DNA from: Dehalococcoidia bacterium
GTDB taxonomy: Bacteria; Chloroflexota; Dehalococcoidia; SZUA-161
Assembly: GCA_030619685.1 (NCBI GenBank)
Contig: JAUXAX010000022.1
Coordinates: 1-30,867, forward strand
DNA: 30,867 bases
Direction: 5' to 3'
Below are positions 1 through 7,868 of the stretch, piece after piece. The notes under the pieces are model-generated. The model was not told where the DNA came from. It saw only the letters and a program-made list of their open reading frames with translations, and did not search any database. Position 1 is the first letter of the stretch. Every line of letters starts with the position of its first letter. A program made the position numbers and the translations under genes.

Positions 1-195
1 ACCGAGATGGTAAAAGGGAAAAGCATAGGAGAGGCGCTGGAAATCTCCAATAGGGCGGTAGCTGAAGCCTTAGATGGGCTGCCCCCGATTAAGATGCATT
101 GCTCAGTTCTAGCTGAGGAAGCGCTCAAATCGGCTATCGAAGACTACTGTGCCAAAAGCAAACGGAGGAACAATGGAAGTAAATCAAATACCTGA
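1..195 (+). CDS. NifU/IscU-type Fe-S scaffold protein, C-terminal part (5' end outside window)
   Basis: The reading frame is open from base 1 and ends at TGA 193-195. The visible residues contain the NifU/IscU C-terminal signature [17 protein letters not shown], including the third cluster-ligand Cys (KMHC), followed by a short Lys/Arg-rich tail. In this family three Cys assemble a transient [2Fe-2S]/[4Fe-4S] cluster from sulfur delivered by a cysteine desulfurase; the first two Cys lie upstream of the window. It sits 48 bases before a Thi4-type gene and heads a run of sulfur-handling genes, in line with a cytoplasmic Fe-S or sulfur-supply role. The family call is confident. Whether it is an IscU-like single domain or a longer NifU cannot be seen. 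Confidence 0.85.
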   Translation, partial: TEMVKGKSIGEALEISNRAVAEALDGLPPIKMHCSVLAEEALKSAIEDYCAKSKRRNNGSKSNT

Positions 196-233
196 AATCA
201 GCTATTGATGAGTATTTAAGTAAATCAAAAAAA
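192..233 (+). pseudogene. Duplicated, out-of-frame copy of the NifU C-terminal tail
   Basis: Directly after the NifU stop, a different frame reads [14 protein letters not shown]. This closely matches the tail of the gene just before it ([14 protein letters not shown] at 124-165). The DNA differs at many third positions, so it looks like the remnant of a diverged tandem nifU paralogue rather than a recent slip. It overlaps the stop codon and runs into the ribosome-binding site of the next gene. Confidence 0.6.
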
Positions 234-243
234 GGGGGTAAAA

Positions 244-1023
244 ATGGAAAAGTTCAGTCCAGTAGGGGAAAAGGAGGTAACTCGCGCCATAGTTAGCGAG
301 TTTGCCGAGCAGTTTAACGAATATGTGGAAAGTGATCGCATCATTATTGGTGGTGGCCCCAGCGGGCTAATGGCAGGGCGTAACTTAGCCAGAGCCGGCA
401 AGAAGGTGCTTATTGTCGAACGGAATAACTACATCGGCGGTGGGTTCTGGATTGGGGGTTACCTGATGAACAAGATAACGGTGAGGCATCCTGCAGAGAG
501 AATTTTGGATGAGCTTGGTATCCCCTACAAAGAGGCTAGCAAAGGTTTACTCATTGCTGATGGACCCCATGCCTGCTCAAAACTTATCGCTTCCGCCTGC
601 GATGCCGGGGTTAAGTTTGCCAATATGACGAAGTTTGATGATCTGGTACTGAGAGAAGATGGACGGGTAGCTGGAGCGGTAATTAACTGGACGCCTATCT
701 CGGCATTACCCAGAGAGATAACCTGCGTTGACCCGGTCGCCATCGAATCGAAAATACTGCTTGACGCTACCGGACATGAAGCCGAGGTAGTGCGGAAACT
801 GGAAGAAAGAGGCCTGATTAAAACTAAAGGCTTTGGTGCCATGTGGGTAGAGAGGTCGGAGGATCTAGTCGTGGAGCATACCGGTGAGGTTTATCCCGGT
901 CTCATTGTCAGCGGCATGGCAGTATCAACAGTCTACGGATTACCCCGGATGGGTCCAACATTTGGAGGAATGCTTTTATCCGGGGAGAAGGCAGCTGAAA
1001 TTATTTTGGAGAAACTGGCATAG
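244..1023 (+). CDS. Thi4-type thiazole synthase (sulfide-dependent ADP-thiazole synthase family)
   Basis: A 259-residue protein of the Thi4 family, which makes the thiazole moiety of thiamine from NAD and glycine; prokaryotic forms usually take sulfide as sulfur donor and need Fe(II). It shows an N-terminal Rossmann motif ([20 protein letters not shown], residues 33-52), the [14 protein letters not shown] segment at 59-72, TGHEAEVV after the active-site loop, and the C-terminal [20 protein letters not shown] block that closes the FAD/NAD-binding fold. Residue 161, just before VDP, is Cys. This is the position of the suicide Cys of yeast Thi4, while methanogen enzymes carry His there. An AGGGGGT Shine-Dalgarno sequence precedes ATG 244. 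Length is normal for prokaryotic Thi4. The downstream sulfur carrier gene fits a sulfur-transfer context. Confidence 0.88.
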   Translation: MEKFSPVGEKEVTRAIVSEFAEQFNEYVESDRIIIGGGPSGLMAGRNLARAGKKVLIVERNNYIGGGFWIGGYLMNKITVRHPAERILDELGIPYKEASKGLLIADGPHACSKLIASACDAGVKFANMTKFDDLVLREDGRVAGAVINWTPISALPREITCVDPVAIESKILLDATGHEAEVVRKLEERGLIKTKGFGAMWVERSEDLVVEHTGEVYPGLIVSGMAVSTVYGLPRMGPTFGGMLLSGEKAAEIILEKLA

Positions 1024-1032
1024 AGTTTAGCC

Positions 1033-1821
1033 ATGGAGATTATTCTCTACGACGAGGGCACTAGCGAAGGACTAGATATCAGTGAAATTGCCCAATATTT
1101 AGCCCGGACAGTGGGGAAGGCTAAAATTGAAGTAAGGGGAAATCCGTTTGTTCTCAATCTCCCCCAAGGTAAGGTTTCAGATTATGCTAGAAAAATTGCC
1201 GGTATAAAAATTCAAGAGATACACCAAAAGATACTGCCAAGTCATGAGCCTCTCTATGGTGAGATAGAGTATGAAAGAAGGAGAATTCTAGGTAAAACAA
1301 GGTCTTTTGGAATACTATACGACGGATTCCATTTGCTGAGGATCCTCTGCGAAATTTTGCCAAGAGAGGAGCGCAGCCGAGAGTTTGTTCACATCTTCTT
1401 TACCAACCGTCTATTTGCTACTTGGGATGGCAACAACAAAAGATATCATCTAAGGGCGAGTGTATACGGTGTTCCGTCTATTATCTCAACGACAGGGCTC
1501 GTAGAGGCACCGGCCAAGCCCAGGGAGTACTACCTTCTTAAGCAACAATATGAGAGATTGAGGAAAGACCTAACAGAACTCAAAGAGAGATTCAAGGGAA
1601 GTTTCATCGATTACGAGGATGGGCGCCTGACTGATGTTATCAAAGGGTATGCGATGCAGGCGGTTTTCTATTCTCTGACTGGCGACCCCTTCTGCGAGGA
1701 CAGAAGCTGTAGGCTGTATAACGCCCACTGGCAAGGGGACCTTATCTTCGCGCAGCTTGAGAGTGAACATGAGTTTTGTGAGCAACATGCCGGAATCTTA
1801 GACAGTCTGTGCAGAAAATGA
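1033..1821 (+). CDS. Conserved hypothetical protein, DUF6775-like
   Basis: A 262-residue protein starting nine bases after the Thi4 stop. The middle (LYGEIEYERRRILG, about 74-87, and FVHIFFTNRLFATWD, about 117-131) and the C-terminal block DPFCEDRSCRLYNAHWQGD resemble a family I recall as DUF6775, described as putative metallopeptidases. The C-terminus holds several Cys and His (FCEDRSC, NAHW, EFCEQH) that could bind metal, but no clear HExxH motif is present. A short coiled-coil-like stretch rich in Lys/Glu/Arg lies at about 165-195. Its stop overlaps the start of the sulfur-carrier gene (ATGA), so the two are translationally coupled. No function is assigned. The family name is from memory and moderately sure. 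Confidence 0.6.
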   Translation: MEIILYDEGTSEGLDISEIAQYLARTVGKAKIEVRGNPFVLNLPQGKVSDYARKIAGIKIQEIHQKILPSHEPLYGEIEYERRRILGKTRSFGILYDGFHLLRILCEILPREERSREFVHIFFTNRLFATWDGNNKRYHLRASVYGVPSIISTTGLVEAPAKPREYYLLKQQYERLRKDLTELKERFKGSFIDYEDGRLTDVIKGYAMQAVFYSLTGDPFCEDRSCRLYNAHWQGDLIFAQLESEHEFCEQHAGILDSLCRK

Positions 1822-2012
1822 GAGTTGGCATTGAGGAGATCGAGGTCACAGAATCTAAGACAGTGATGGAGCTTATGGATGAACTGCGGCTCCCCCCTGC
1901 CCCGTTCCTGCTGGAGGTGAGCGGGGAGATTTTCTATCCAGATGAGATAAAGGACAGAAGATTAGAGAGAGGCGATAAAGTAGCAATAATCCCAGTGATA
2001 GCGGGGGGATGA
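1818..2012 (+). CDS. ThiS/MoaD-like ubiquitin-fold sulfur carrier protein
   Basis: A 64-residue beta-grasp protein ending in IPVIAGG. The C-terminal Gly-Gly is the site that is adenylylated and thiocarboxylated in ThiS and MoaD. The preceding VERGDKVAII-like segment (LERGDKVAII) is typical of the family. ATG 1818 overlaps the previous stop as ATGA and is preferred over an upstream GTG at 1809. It could serve Thi4-linked thiazole synthesis, molybdopterin synthesis or tRNA thiolation. The MnmA-like and MOSC genes just downstream make several partners possible. No ThiF/MoeB activating enzyme is visible in the window. Confidence 0.82.
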   Translation: MRVGIEEIEVTESKTVMELMDELRLPPAPFLLEVSGEIFYPDEIKDRRLERGDKVAIIPVIAGG

Positions 2013-2319
2013 CCACAGCCCCCGTGTTTATCCTGCCCGAATACGGTTGGGAAAGGGCCGCCTGGTTTGCTATCCACATTCTAGCCTCCGACGCCGTGAC
2101 CAGCGGCCTAAGGCCCAGGTTCTTGTCCATAGATTTGAATCCACCGATGTTGGTGAACTGATAAATCCTGAGGACGGGATGATTCTGGTAGAGGAGGGAA
2201 ACGAGAAGAGGCTTGAGCACCCTGTTGTTGATCTTTTTTGGAAGGCCTTCTATGCGCAAGGATCTGGTGGGAGGAACCTTGGCGGCTGCGCTGGAGATAC
2301 GTACCTCGTAGAGAGCTGA
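2009..2319 (+). pseudogene. Remnant of an AIR-synthase-like gene
   Basis: ATG 2009 overlaps the stop of the sulfur-carrier gene and opens 50 codons with WFAIHILASDAVTSGLRPR and LSIDLNPPM. This resembles the N-terminal segment of AIR-synthase/HypE-like ATP-binding proteins, where a helix precedes a Pro-rich SIDLNLPP-type strand. The frame stops at 2161. A second frame from about 2140 reads LINPEDGMILVEEGNEK then HPVVDLFWKAFY, which looks like the tail of such a protein. Family members have over 300 residues, so most of the gene has been lost and the two ends are out of frame. The identification is by eye, and a pair of unrelated small ORFs is possible. Confidence 0.4.
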
Positions 2320-2324
2320 TAACC

Positions 2325-3401
2325 ATGGCCCGAGTAGTGGTAGCTATGAGCGGTGGGGTGGATTCATCGGTCGCCGCTGCCCTTCTCAAAGAGGAGGGTT
2401 ATGAGGTCGTCGGGGTGACCATGAGGATATGGGATGGGGAACCCCTCCGTGGACAAGAACCTCGTGGCTGCTGCTATGGGCCAGATGAGGAGGATATAGA
2501 GGGTGCCCGCAGGATTGCCCAGACTCTGGAGATTCCCTTCCACGTTTTTGACCTCAGACGAGAATACAAAACCGAGGTTCTGGACTATGTTCGTCGGGAA
2601 TACTTGTCCGGCAGAACGCCCAATCCTTGCATTCGATGTAATCGCAGCGTTAAGCTGGATAGCCTGGTTGAAAAGGCTTGGCAAGCTGGCATCGACTTTG
2701 ACTATGTTGCTACAGGCCACTATGCTCGGGTGGAATGGAACCAAGGCAAGCGCCGCTACCTACTCAAAAAGGCCGGTGACGAAATCAAGGATCAGTCCTA
2801 CTTCCTCTTCTCTTTGTCCCAAGCACAACTCGGCCGCTGCCTTTTCCCGCTGGGCAACCACACCAAGAAAGAGGTAAGAAGGCTGGCTTCCGATTTTGAC
2901 CTCGGCATGGATGATAGGCCTGAGAGTCAGGATTTTATGGCAGGAGGTTATTCCTCTCTCTTGGGAGCAGCCGCACGGCCCGGTCCCATTCTCGACAGGC
3001 AGGGGAACGTCCTGGGTGAGCACCGAGGAATCCCGTTTTATACCATCGGCCAACGCAAAGGGCTGGGCATATCGATGAGCGAGGCTCTCTACGTTACTGG
3101 CATTGACCCGGAAAGAAATGCTATCGTCGTCGGAACAAAAGAGGAAGTGTATGGAGACGAGCTTATATGCGCTCGCCTAAACTGGATAGCGATACAGCGG
3201 CTAAGGCACCCTACCGAGGTAAAGGCGAAGATAAGGTATAATCATAAGGAGACTGAAGCCGTGATAGCTCCTCTGGGCAAGGACGAGGTGCACGTCAAGT
3301 TTAAGGAGCCGCAGATGGCGATCACCCCGGGGCAGGCGGTGGTCTTCTACAATGGAGACGTGGTTGTGGGTGGCGGCACAATAGAGCGAACAACGAGGTG
3401 A
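2325..3401 (+). CDS. mnmA: tRNA 2-thiouridylase, MnmA family
   Basis: A 358-residue protein from ATG 2325, the normal MnmA length. It shows the PP-loop ATP motif AMSGGVDSSVAA (7-18), the CCYGPDEEDIEGARR segment (49-63), the catalytic-Cys region NPCIRCNRSVK (C102 and C105), ATGHYAR (129-135), KDQSYFLFSLSQ (155-166) and YTIGQRKGLGIS (239-250), followed by the C-terminal beta-barrel. MnmA thiolates U34 of tRNA Lys/Glu/Gln using sulfur from a cysteine desulfurase. The loop that usually reads SQ[DE]xCF, carrying the second catalytic Cys (C199 in E. coli), reads SQDFMAGGYS at 201-210 and has no Cys. Instead a CxxC pair is present at 102-105. It lies in a sulfur-metabolism gene run and is followed after four bases by the MOSC gene. 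Confidence 0.88.
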   Translation: MARVVVAMSGGVDSSVAAALLKEEGYEVVGVTMRIWDGEPLRGQEPRGCCYGPDEEDIEGARRIAQTLEIPFHVFDLRREYKTEVLDYVRREYLSGRTPNPCIRCNRSVKLDSLVEKAWQAGIDFDYVATGHYARVEWNQGKRRYLLKKAGDEIKDQSYFLFSLSQAQLGRCLFPLGNHTKKEVRRLASDFDLGMDDRPESQDFMAGGYSSLLGAAARPGPILDRQGNVLGEHRGIPFYTIGQRKGLGISMSEALYVTGIDPERNAIVVGTKEEVYGDELICARLNWIAIQRLRHPTEVKAKIRYNHKETEAVIAPLGKDEVHVKFKEPQMAITPGQAVVFYNGDVVVGGGTIERTTR

Positions 3402-3405
3402 CATC

Positions 3406-3864
3406 TTGGCCAAGATTCTTGCCGTCTGTAAAAGTGAAGAGAAGGGGACCAAGAAGGAGTTGCAGGCAGAGGGGTTGCTTGAGGAGGAGCTTGGCCTTGT
3501 CGGCGATGCCCACGCCGATTGCTGCACTCATCGTCAGGTGAGCCTGCTGGCCATTGAGAGCATTAACAAGATGCGAGGAGCGGGTTTCGATGTGGGCCCC
3601 GGCGATTTTGCCGAAAACCTGACCACCGAAGGTATTGCCCTGGCCTCGCTACCTGTCGGCACACGCCTGTCCATTGGGCAAGACGCTGTCCTGGAGGTTA
3701 CCCAGATTGGCAAAGAGTGCCATACTGGATGCGCTATCTTTCGTCAGGTAGGCAAGTGTATAATGCCGAAAGAAGGGGTGTTCGCCAGGGTAATTCGTGG
3801 TGGAGTGGTGAGGGCTGGAGACGAGCTTAGGGAGCAAGAAGGGTTGAGTCGTGGTTACCATTAG
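3406..3864 (+). CDS. MOSC domain protein
   Basis: A 152-residue stand-alone MOSC domain protein. TTG start at 3406 follows a GAGGTGA Shine-Dalgarno element, four bases after the mnmA stop. Family features are GLVGDAHAD near 30-38, [14 protein letters not shown] near 66-79, and the Cys-containing block [18 protein letters not shown] with [10 protein letters not shown] after it. MOSC domains bind sulfurated molybdenum cofactor or related sulfur species; stand-alone bacterial forms often act with MoaB/MogA-type proteins in cofactor synthesis. Here it overlaps nadA by 14 bases. The sulfur-trafficking neighbours agree with a cofactor-sulfur role. The exact substrate is not deducible. Confidence 0.85.
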   Translation: MAKILAVCKSEEKGTKKELQAEGLLEEELGLVGDAHADCCTHRQVSLLAIESINKMRGAGFDVGPGDFAENLTTEGIALASLPVGTRLSIGQDAVLEVTQIGKECHTGCAIFRQVGKCIMPKEGVFARVIRGGVVRAGDELREQEGLSRGYH

Positions 3865-4777
3865 AGAATCGTCCTTGGTAGACAGGATTCTCAAACTGAA
3901 GAAGCTGAGAAACGCCGTTATTCTCGCCCACAACTATCAACTGGGTGAAGTTCAAGATATAGCGGATTTCGTGGGTGATTCCCTGGAACTGAGCCAAAAC
4001 GCTGCCAGGACAGACGCCGACGTAATCGTCTTTTGTGGAGTTCATTTTATGGCGGAAACAGCTTCCATACTCTGCCCGGACAAGGTGGTTCTGTTGCCCG
4101 ATGCCCATGCTGGCTGCCCTATGGCGGACATGGTCACCGCCGAAGGGCTGCGACAAAAGAAGCAGGAACTACCAGGTGCCACCGTAGTCTGCTACATAAA
4201 CTCCTCAGCGGAGGTGAAAGCAGAATCGGACGTCTGCTGCACATCTGCAAACGCGGTCAAGGTGATAGAAAGCCTGGACGGGGCCAATGAGATCCTGTTC
4301 GTGCCTGATCAATACCTGGGTCACTATATTGGGAGCAAGACCGGAAGGGAAATGATACTGTGGCCTGGTTTCTGTCCCACGCACCTTAGGATTCTGCCGC
4401 AGCATATCGTTAGGTTGAAACAAGAATATCCGCAAGCCAAGGTGGTAGTTCACCCTGAATGTCATCCAGAGGTGATCAGCCTTGCCGACGAGGTGCTGAG
4501 CACAGGGGGAATGTGCAGGTATGTCAAGGTGAGCGAGGCAGAGGACATAATCGTGGGGACGGAGATCGGGATAATTCACAGGCTGAGAAAGGAAAGCCCC
4601 GGAAAAAGGTTTATCCCTGTCTCTGAACAGGCGATCTGTCCCAGAATGAAGCTGATCAGCCTGGAGAAAATTCTGTGGTCTCTAGAAGAGATGGCACCGG
4701 AAGTCAAGGTCGACGAGGATACTCGCCTCAAGGCGAAGAGGGCCGTGGACAGGATGTTGGAGATAGGCAGGGGATGA
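3851..4777 (+). CDS. nadA: Quinolinate synthase A
   Basis: A 308-residue protein from GTG 3851. It condenses iminoaspartate with dihydroxyacetone phosphate to quinolinate in NAD synthesis and requires a [4Fe-4S] cluster. Three ligand Cys with family spacing are visible: C89 (AGCPMADM), C175 (PGFCPTH) and C263 (AICPRMK). Other hallmarks are [20 protein letters not shown] (25-44), [17 protein letters not shown] (112-128), PDQYLGHYI, and VHPECHPEV (200-208). Length and motif order are those of a complete enzyme. The start overlaps the MOSC gene, so it is probably the last gene of the sulfur/Fe-S run. The companion genes nadB and nadC are not in the window. Confidence 0.95.
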   Translation: MVTIRESSLVDRILKLKKLRNAVILAHNYQLGEVQDIADFVGDSLELSQNAARTDADVIVFCGVHFMAETASILCPDKVVLLPDAHAGCPMADMVTAEGLRQKKQELPGATVVCYINSSAEVKAESDVCCTSANAVKVIESLDGANEILFVPDQYLGHYIGSKTGREMILWPGFCPTHLRILPQHIVRLKQEYPQAKVVVHPECHPEVISLADEVLSTGGMCRYVKVSEAEDIIVGTEIGIIHRLRKESPGKRFIPVSEQAICPRMKLISLEKILWSLEEMAPEVKVDEDTRLKAKRAVDRMLEIGRG

Positions 4778-5361
4778 TGGAAAGGCAAAGCCACATCACG
4801 TCTCTATGCCATAGTCTCCCCTGTACGGGAGCACCTGGATAGGCACGGATTCGGCTGGTTTTTTGCCCTCTCTGTGCCTGAGCCCAGCGACCGATTGGAG
4901 TGGGTGCCTGGGGGCTCAACGCCAATCTCCATCCTATCAGCGTCTATTTCCAGAAATCGTGAGCTAACCTAACGCGGTGCTGGCATATTCAGGCTCCCCA
5001 CGCCTTCACAAGGACGATCACAGACTCCTCACGCATACCCCCTTCGAAACCGACCCGCTGTGTTCACCCCACAGGTCAGCTTTAGGCGTGTTTCCACTCG
5101 GCGTGAGGCCCACGCCGGATAGAGGCCCGAGGCCTGATCCCTCCAGGATCCCGACGACGCAAACGGAATTGCTTCCGCCAGGGTGGCTTGACAAACCAGT
5201 ATAGAGTATACTGTCCTGTAGCCAGTTCTCCGGGGGGAGTAGACGCCGGCTGGCCCCACCAACGAATGGCTCTTCGACAGGCCTGTCCCGAGTCAATCGA
5301 GGGGCTCAGGGCCCAACGGAAGAAAGCCTATTTTCGAAGCAAGTAAAGAAGGAGGCTCGAA
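4778..5361 (+). other. Long non-coding stretch upstream of glnA with several inverted repeats
   Basis: No convincing gene is seen on either strand. The stretch contains a perfect 7-bp stem (CGGCGTG 5099-5105 with CACGCCG 5111-5117, loop of 5), a GATCC/GGATC stem a few bases later, and the 12-bp palindrome GACAGGCCTGTC near 5277-5288. It may hold a nadA terminator and a structured glnA leader. No known riboswitch class was recognised. Confidence 0.45.
5188..5212 (+). promoter_or_regulatory. Possible glnA promoter with short inverted repeat
   Basis: A consensus -35 hexamer TTGACA lies at 5188-5193 and a TATACT hexamer at 5207-5212. The spacing is only 13 bases, so they may not work together. 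The TATACT is part of an inverted repeat GTATA-GAG-TATAC, which could be an operator. It lies about 150 bases before the glnA start. Confidence 0.4.
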
Positions 5362-6705
5362 ATGGCGGCCAAAAACAGGCAAGAAAGCAGTGAATATGCC
5401 CTCAAGATAGCAAAGGAGCAGGATGTAAAGTTCATCAGGCTCTGGTTCACAGACATCCTGGGCATGCTCAAGAGCTTCGCCATCACCGTCGAGGAGCTGG
5501 AAAACGCCCTAGAGGGAGGGATGGGCTTCGACGGCTCATCCATTCAGGGATTTGCCCGCATCGATGAGAGCGACATGGTAGCACTGCCCGATCCCGATAC
5601 CTTCCGGTTGCTCCCGTGGAGACCCAGGGAGCAGCACGCTGTAGCCCGAATGTTTTGCGACATTTTGAAACCCGGCGGCGAGGCTTTTGAAGGCGATCCC
5701 AGATATGTCTTGAAGAGAAACCTGAAGCGGGCAGCGGATATGGGTTACACCCTCTGTGTGGGGCCTGAGCTGGAGTACTTCTACTTCAGTGACTCCAAGG
5801 GAACCGAGACACTGGATGAGGGTGGTTACTTCGATATGACAGCTCGAGACACAGCCACCGACCTGAGGAATGAGACAGTCCTCGCCCTTCAGGAAATGGG
5901 CATCGGCGTTGAGTTCTCCCATCATGAGGGCGCTCCCAGCCAGCATGAGATAGACATGCGGTATACCGATGCCATGACCATGGCCGACAATGTGATGACC
6001 TACCGCCTGGTAGTCAAAGAAATAGCCCTACAGCACGGGGTCTACGCTACCTTCATGCCCAAGCCAGTGTTCGGCGTCAACGGCAGCGGCATGCACGTAC
6101 ACCAGTCGCTATTCAAAGATGAGCAGAACGCGTTCTTTGGTGAGAAAGACCCATATCACCTCTCCAAGATGGCCAAGTGCTATATAGCCGGGCTGCTGCA
6201 GCATGCCCCCGAAATCACATCCGTCACTAACCAGTGGGTTAATTCCTACAAGCGGCTGGTTCCTGGCTACGAGGCGCCGGTCTATCTTTCCTGGGCGCGG
6301 CGCAACCGATCAGACCTGATCAGGGTACCAGAGTACCAGCTTGGCAAGGAAAAGGCCACGAGGGTAGAGTTGAGGTCACCCGACCCCGCTTGCAACCCCT
6401 ACCTCGCTTTCAGCGTAATGCTCGCTGCGGGACTGGAAGGAATCGAGAAGGAGTACGAAGTCCCAGAGCCTGTGGAGGAAAACGTATATGAGATGAGCGA
6501 CGGGGAGCGGGAGAGAAGGGGAATAGGGACCCTACCCGGCAGCCTCATTGAGGCCATTCAGCTTACAGAAAAGAGTGAGGTCGTGCGAAAAGCCCTTGGC
6601 GACCACGTTTTCGACGCTTTCATAAGAAACAAAAAGATCGAATGGGATCACTACCGGACTCACGTGTCTGAATATGAGCTTAAGAGATACTTGCCGATCT
6701 TGTGA
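5362..6705 (+). CDS. glnA: Glutamine synthetase type I (GSI-alpha-like)
   Basis: A 447-residue enzyme converting glutamate, ammonia and ATP to glutamine. It shows the N-terminal beta-grasp (FIRLWFTDILGMLK, about 25-38), DGSSIQGF (about 56-63), the metal/ATP block GPELEYFYF, EFSHHEGAPSQHEIDMRY, the NGSGMHVHQS catalytic loop, KRLVPGYEAPVYLSWARRNRS and RVELRSPDPACNPYLAF. Its length is near 445 rather than 470, and the C-terminus lacks the NLY-type adenylylation segment. This points to the alpha subtype controlled by feedback or regulators rather than by adenylylation. A strong AAGGAGG site precedes ATG 5362. It appears monocistronic behind a long leader. Confidence 0.96.
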   Translation: MAAKNRQESSEYALKIAKEQDVKFIRLWFTDILGMLKSFAITVEELENALEGGMGFDGSSIQGFARIDESDMVALPDPDTFRLLPWRPREQHAVARMFCDILKPGGEAFEGDPRYVLKRNLKRAADMGYTLCVGPELEYFYFSDSKGTETLDEGGYFDMTARDTATDLRNETVLALQEMGIGVEFSHHEGAPSQHEIDMRYTDAMTMADNVMTYRLVVKEIALQHGVYATFMPKPVFGVNGSGMHVHQSLFKDEQNAFFGEKDPYHLSKMAKCYIAGLLQHAPEITSVTNQWVNSYKRLVPGYEAPVYLSWARRNRSDLIRVPEYQLGKEKATRVELRSPDPACNPYLAFSVMLAAGLEGIEKEYEVPEPVEENVYEMSDGERERRGIGTLPGSLIEAIQLTEKSEVVRKALGDHVFDAFIRNKKIEWDHYRTHVSEYELKRYLPIL

Positions 6706-6803
6706 ATCGAGCGTAGTCCACAGAGCTCTGTTGTTATCATGATACCCTCCTGATTGGAGTTCTGGCGCGAGCGCCCGTTAACTACACATTCTACACGCCG
6801 TAT
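6706..6803. other. Convergent intergenic gap with short palindromes
   Basis: The gap separates glnA (plus) from a convergent minus-strand gene. It holds three palindromes: ACAGAGCTCTGT at 6720-6731, TATCATGATA at 6735-6744, and GGCGC-GA-GCGCC about 30 bases further on. None is followed by a clear T-run. They may form a bidirectional transcription end. Confidence 0.35.
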
Positions 6804-7790
6804 TCACTTGTTCAGAAACCTGCCCAAGTGTCCCCCTGGGGATAGCATTTGTTCGGCTTCTTGGATGATGGTATCGATGAGCTCCTTAACGCTCACCACC
6901 CTATCAATGAGTCCCACTGCCAGCGAGGGCCCGGTTATCCTCAGGGCCTCCCCAGGGTCGTAATCGGCATCCCAATCGATCTTAAAGTCTGGGGTCTGTT
7001 TGAGGTGCACCCTTTCCATGCGGGGAAGCCACTCGTCCATGGACATGGTGCCTTTTTCCTTCGCTACCCTTTCATATTCCTCGCGTTTTGGTGGAGCCAG
7101 GGCGCGGTCATGTATTTCGGGTTCCCAGGGTTGGGACTTCACCAGTGCTTCTTTGTAGCGATCCGAGATGGGGCATTCTTTGGTAGCTATGAAGGCGGTG
7201 CCCATATAGACGCCTTCTGCTCCCATGGCCAAGCTGGCCAGGAAGCTACGTGCGTCGCCAATGCCACCAGCGGCGATCACTGGTATCTTCAGCATCCTAA
7301 CGGCGGTGGTTATGGTGACCAGGGTGGGGACCTGGGAGATGTTCTTGAAGCCGGCGCCCTCTAAGCCTACGATAACTACAGCATCAGCCCCGTGACGCTC
7401 AGCGGCCAGGGCATGCTGAATCGTGGCCACCTTATGTACCCACTTGAGGCCAGCCTCCTTTACCCTCTGGCCATGGTCATCGGCACGATAGGCAGCGGTG
7501 AAGACCACAGGCACCCTCTCCTCGATGGCCACCTCCCTCATCTCGTCGATGCGTGGGCAAAGCCCCACCGAGATATTAACTCCGAAAGGCTGGTCTGTCA
7601 TGGAACGTGCCTTTCTGATATCCTCCCTCAGCCCCTCGGGAGTGCGCAGGGCGCTGGCGGTGATGATGCCAAATCCTCCTGCTTCGGAAACAGGAGCGGC
7701 CAGAGCAGAGATGCCAAACCCACCGAAGGCCCCCTGAATTATGGGATATCTGCTGCCCAGGAGATCGGTCACCCTAGTTCTCCAGTTCAT
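6804..7790 (-). CDS. Nitronate monooxygenase / 2-nitropropane dioxygenase family flavoprotein
   Basis: A 328-residue TIM-barrel FMN protein. Motifs include the N-terminal YPIIQGAFGGFGISALAAPV (15-34), EAGGFGIITASAL (36-48), PFGVNISVG (68-76), GADAVVIVGLEGAG, IPVIAAGGIGDA (the phosphate-binding strand) and MGAEGVYMGTAFIATKE. The family oxidises nitronates or reduces enoyl-type substrates (FabK is a relative); the exact substrate is unclear. An AAGGAGA site lies before ATG 7790. It is the third gene of a minus-strand set with a 2-hydroxyacid dehydrogenase and a CoA-transferase, with gaps of about 80 bases, so an operon for degrading an organic acid or its CoA ester is likely. Confidence 0.85.
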   Translation of the reverse strand: MNWRTRVTDLLGSRYPIIQGAFGGFGISALAAPVSEAGGFGIITASALRTPEGLREDIRKARSMTDQPFGVNISVGLCPRIDEMREVAIEERVPVVFTAAYRADDHGQRVKEAGLKWVHKVATIQHALAAERHGADAVVIVGLEGAGFKNISQVPTLVTITTAVRMLKIPVIAAGGIGDARSFLASLAMGAEGVYMGTAFIATKECPISDRYKEALVKSQPWEPEIHDRALAPPKREEYERVAKEKGTMSMDEWLPRMERVHLKQTPDFKIDWDADYDPGEALRITGPSLAVGLIDRVVSVKELIDTIIQEAEQMLSPGGHLGRFLNK

Positions 7791-7868
7791 CGGGACTTCT
7801 CCTTCTGACTTCCAAACCCTTCAATGATAATCATTTCACCCTGAGCCATTTTTGCCCCCAAAAGTAGC

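Noticed and set aside
5220..5361. Glutamine riboswitch (glnA RNA motif) upstream of glnA
   Set aside because: A CGGAAG-like stretch is present, but the conserved core and pairing of the known motif could not be matched.
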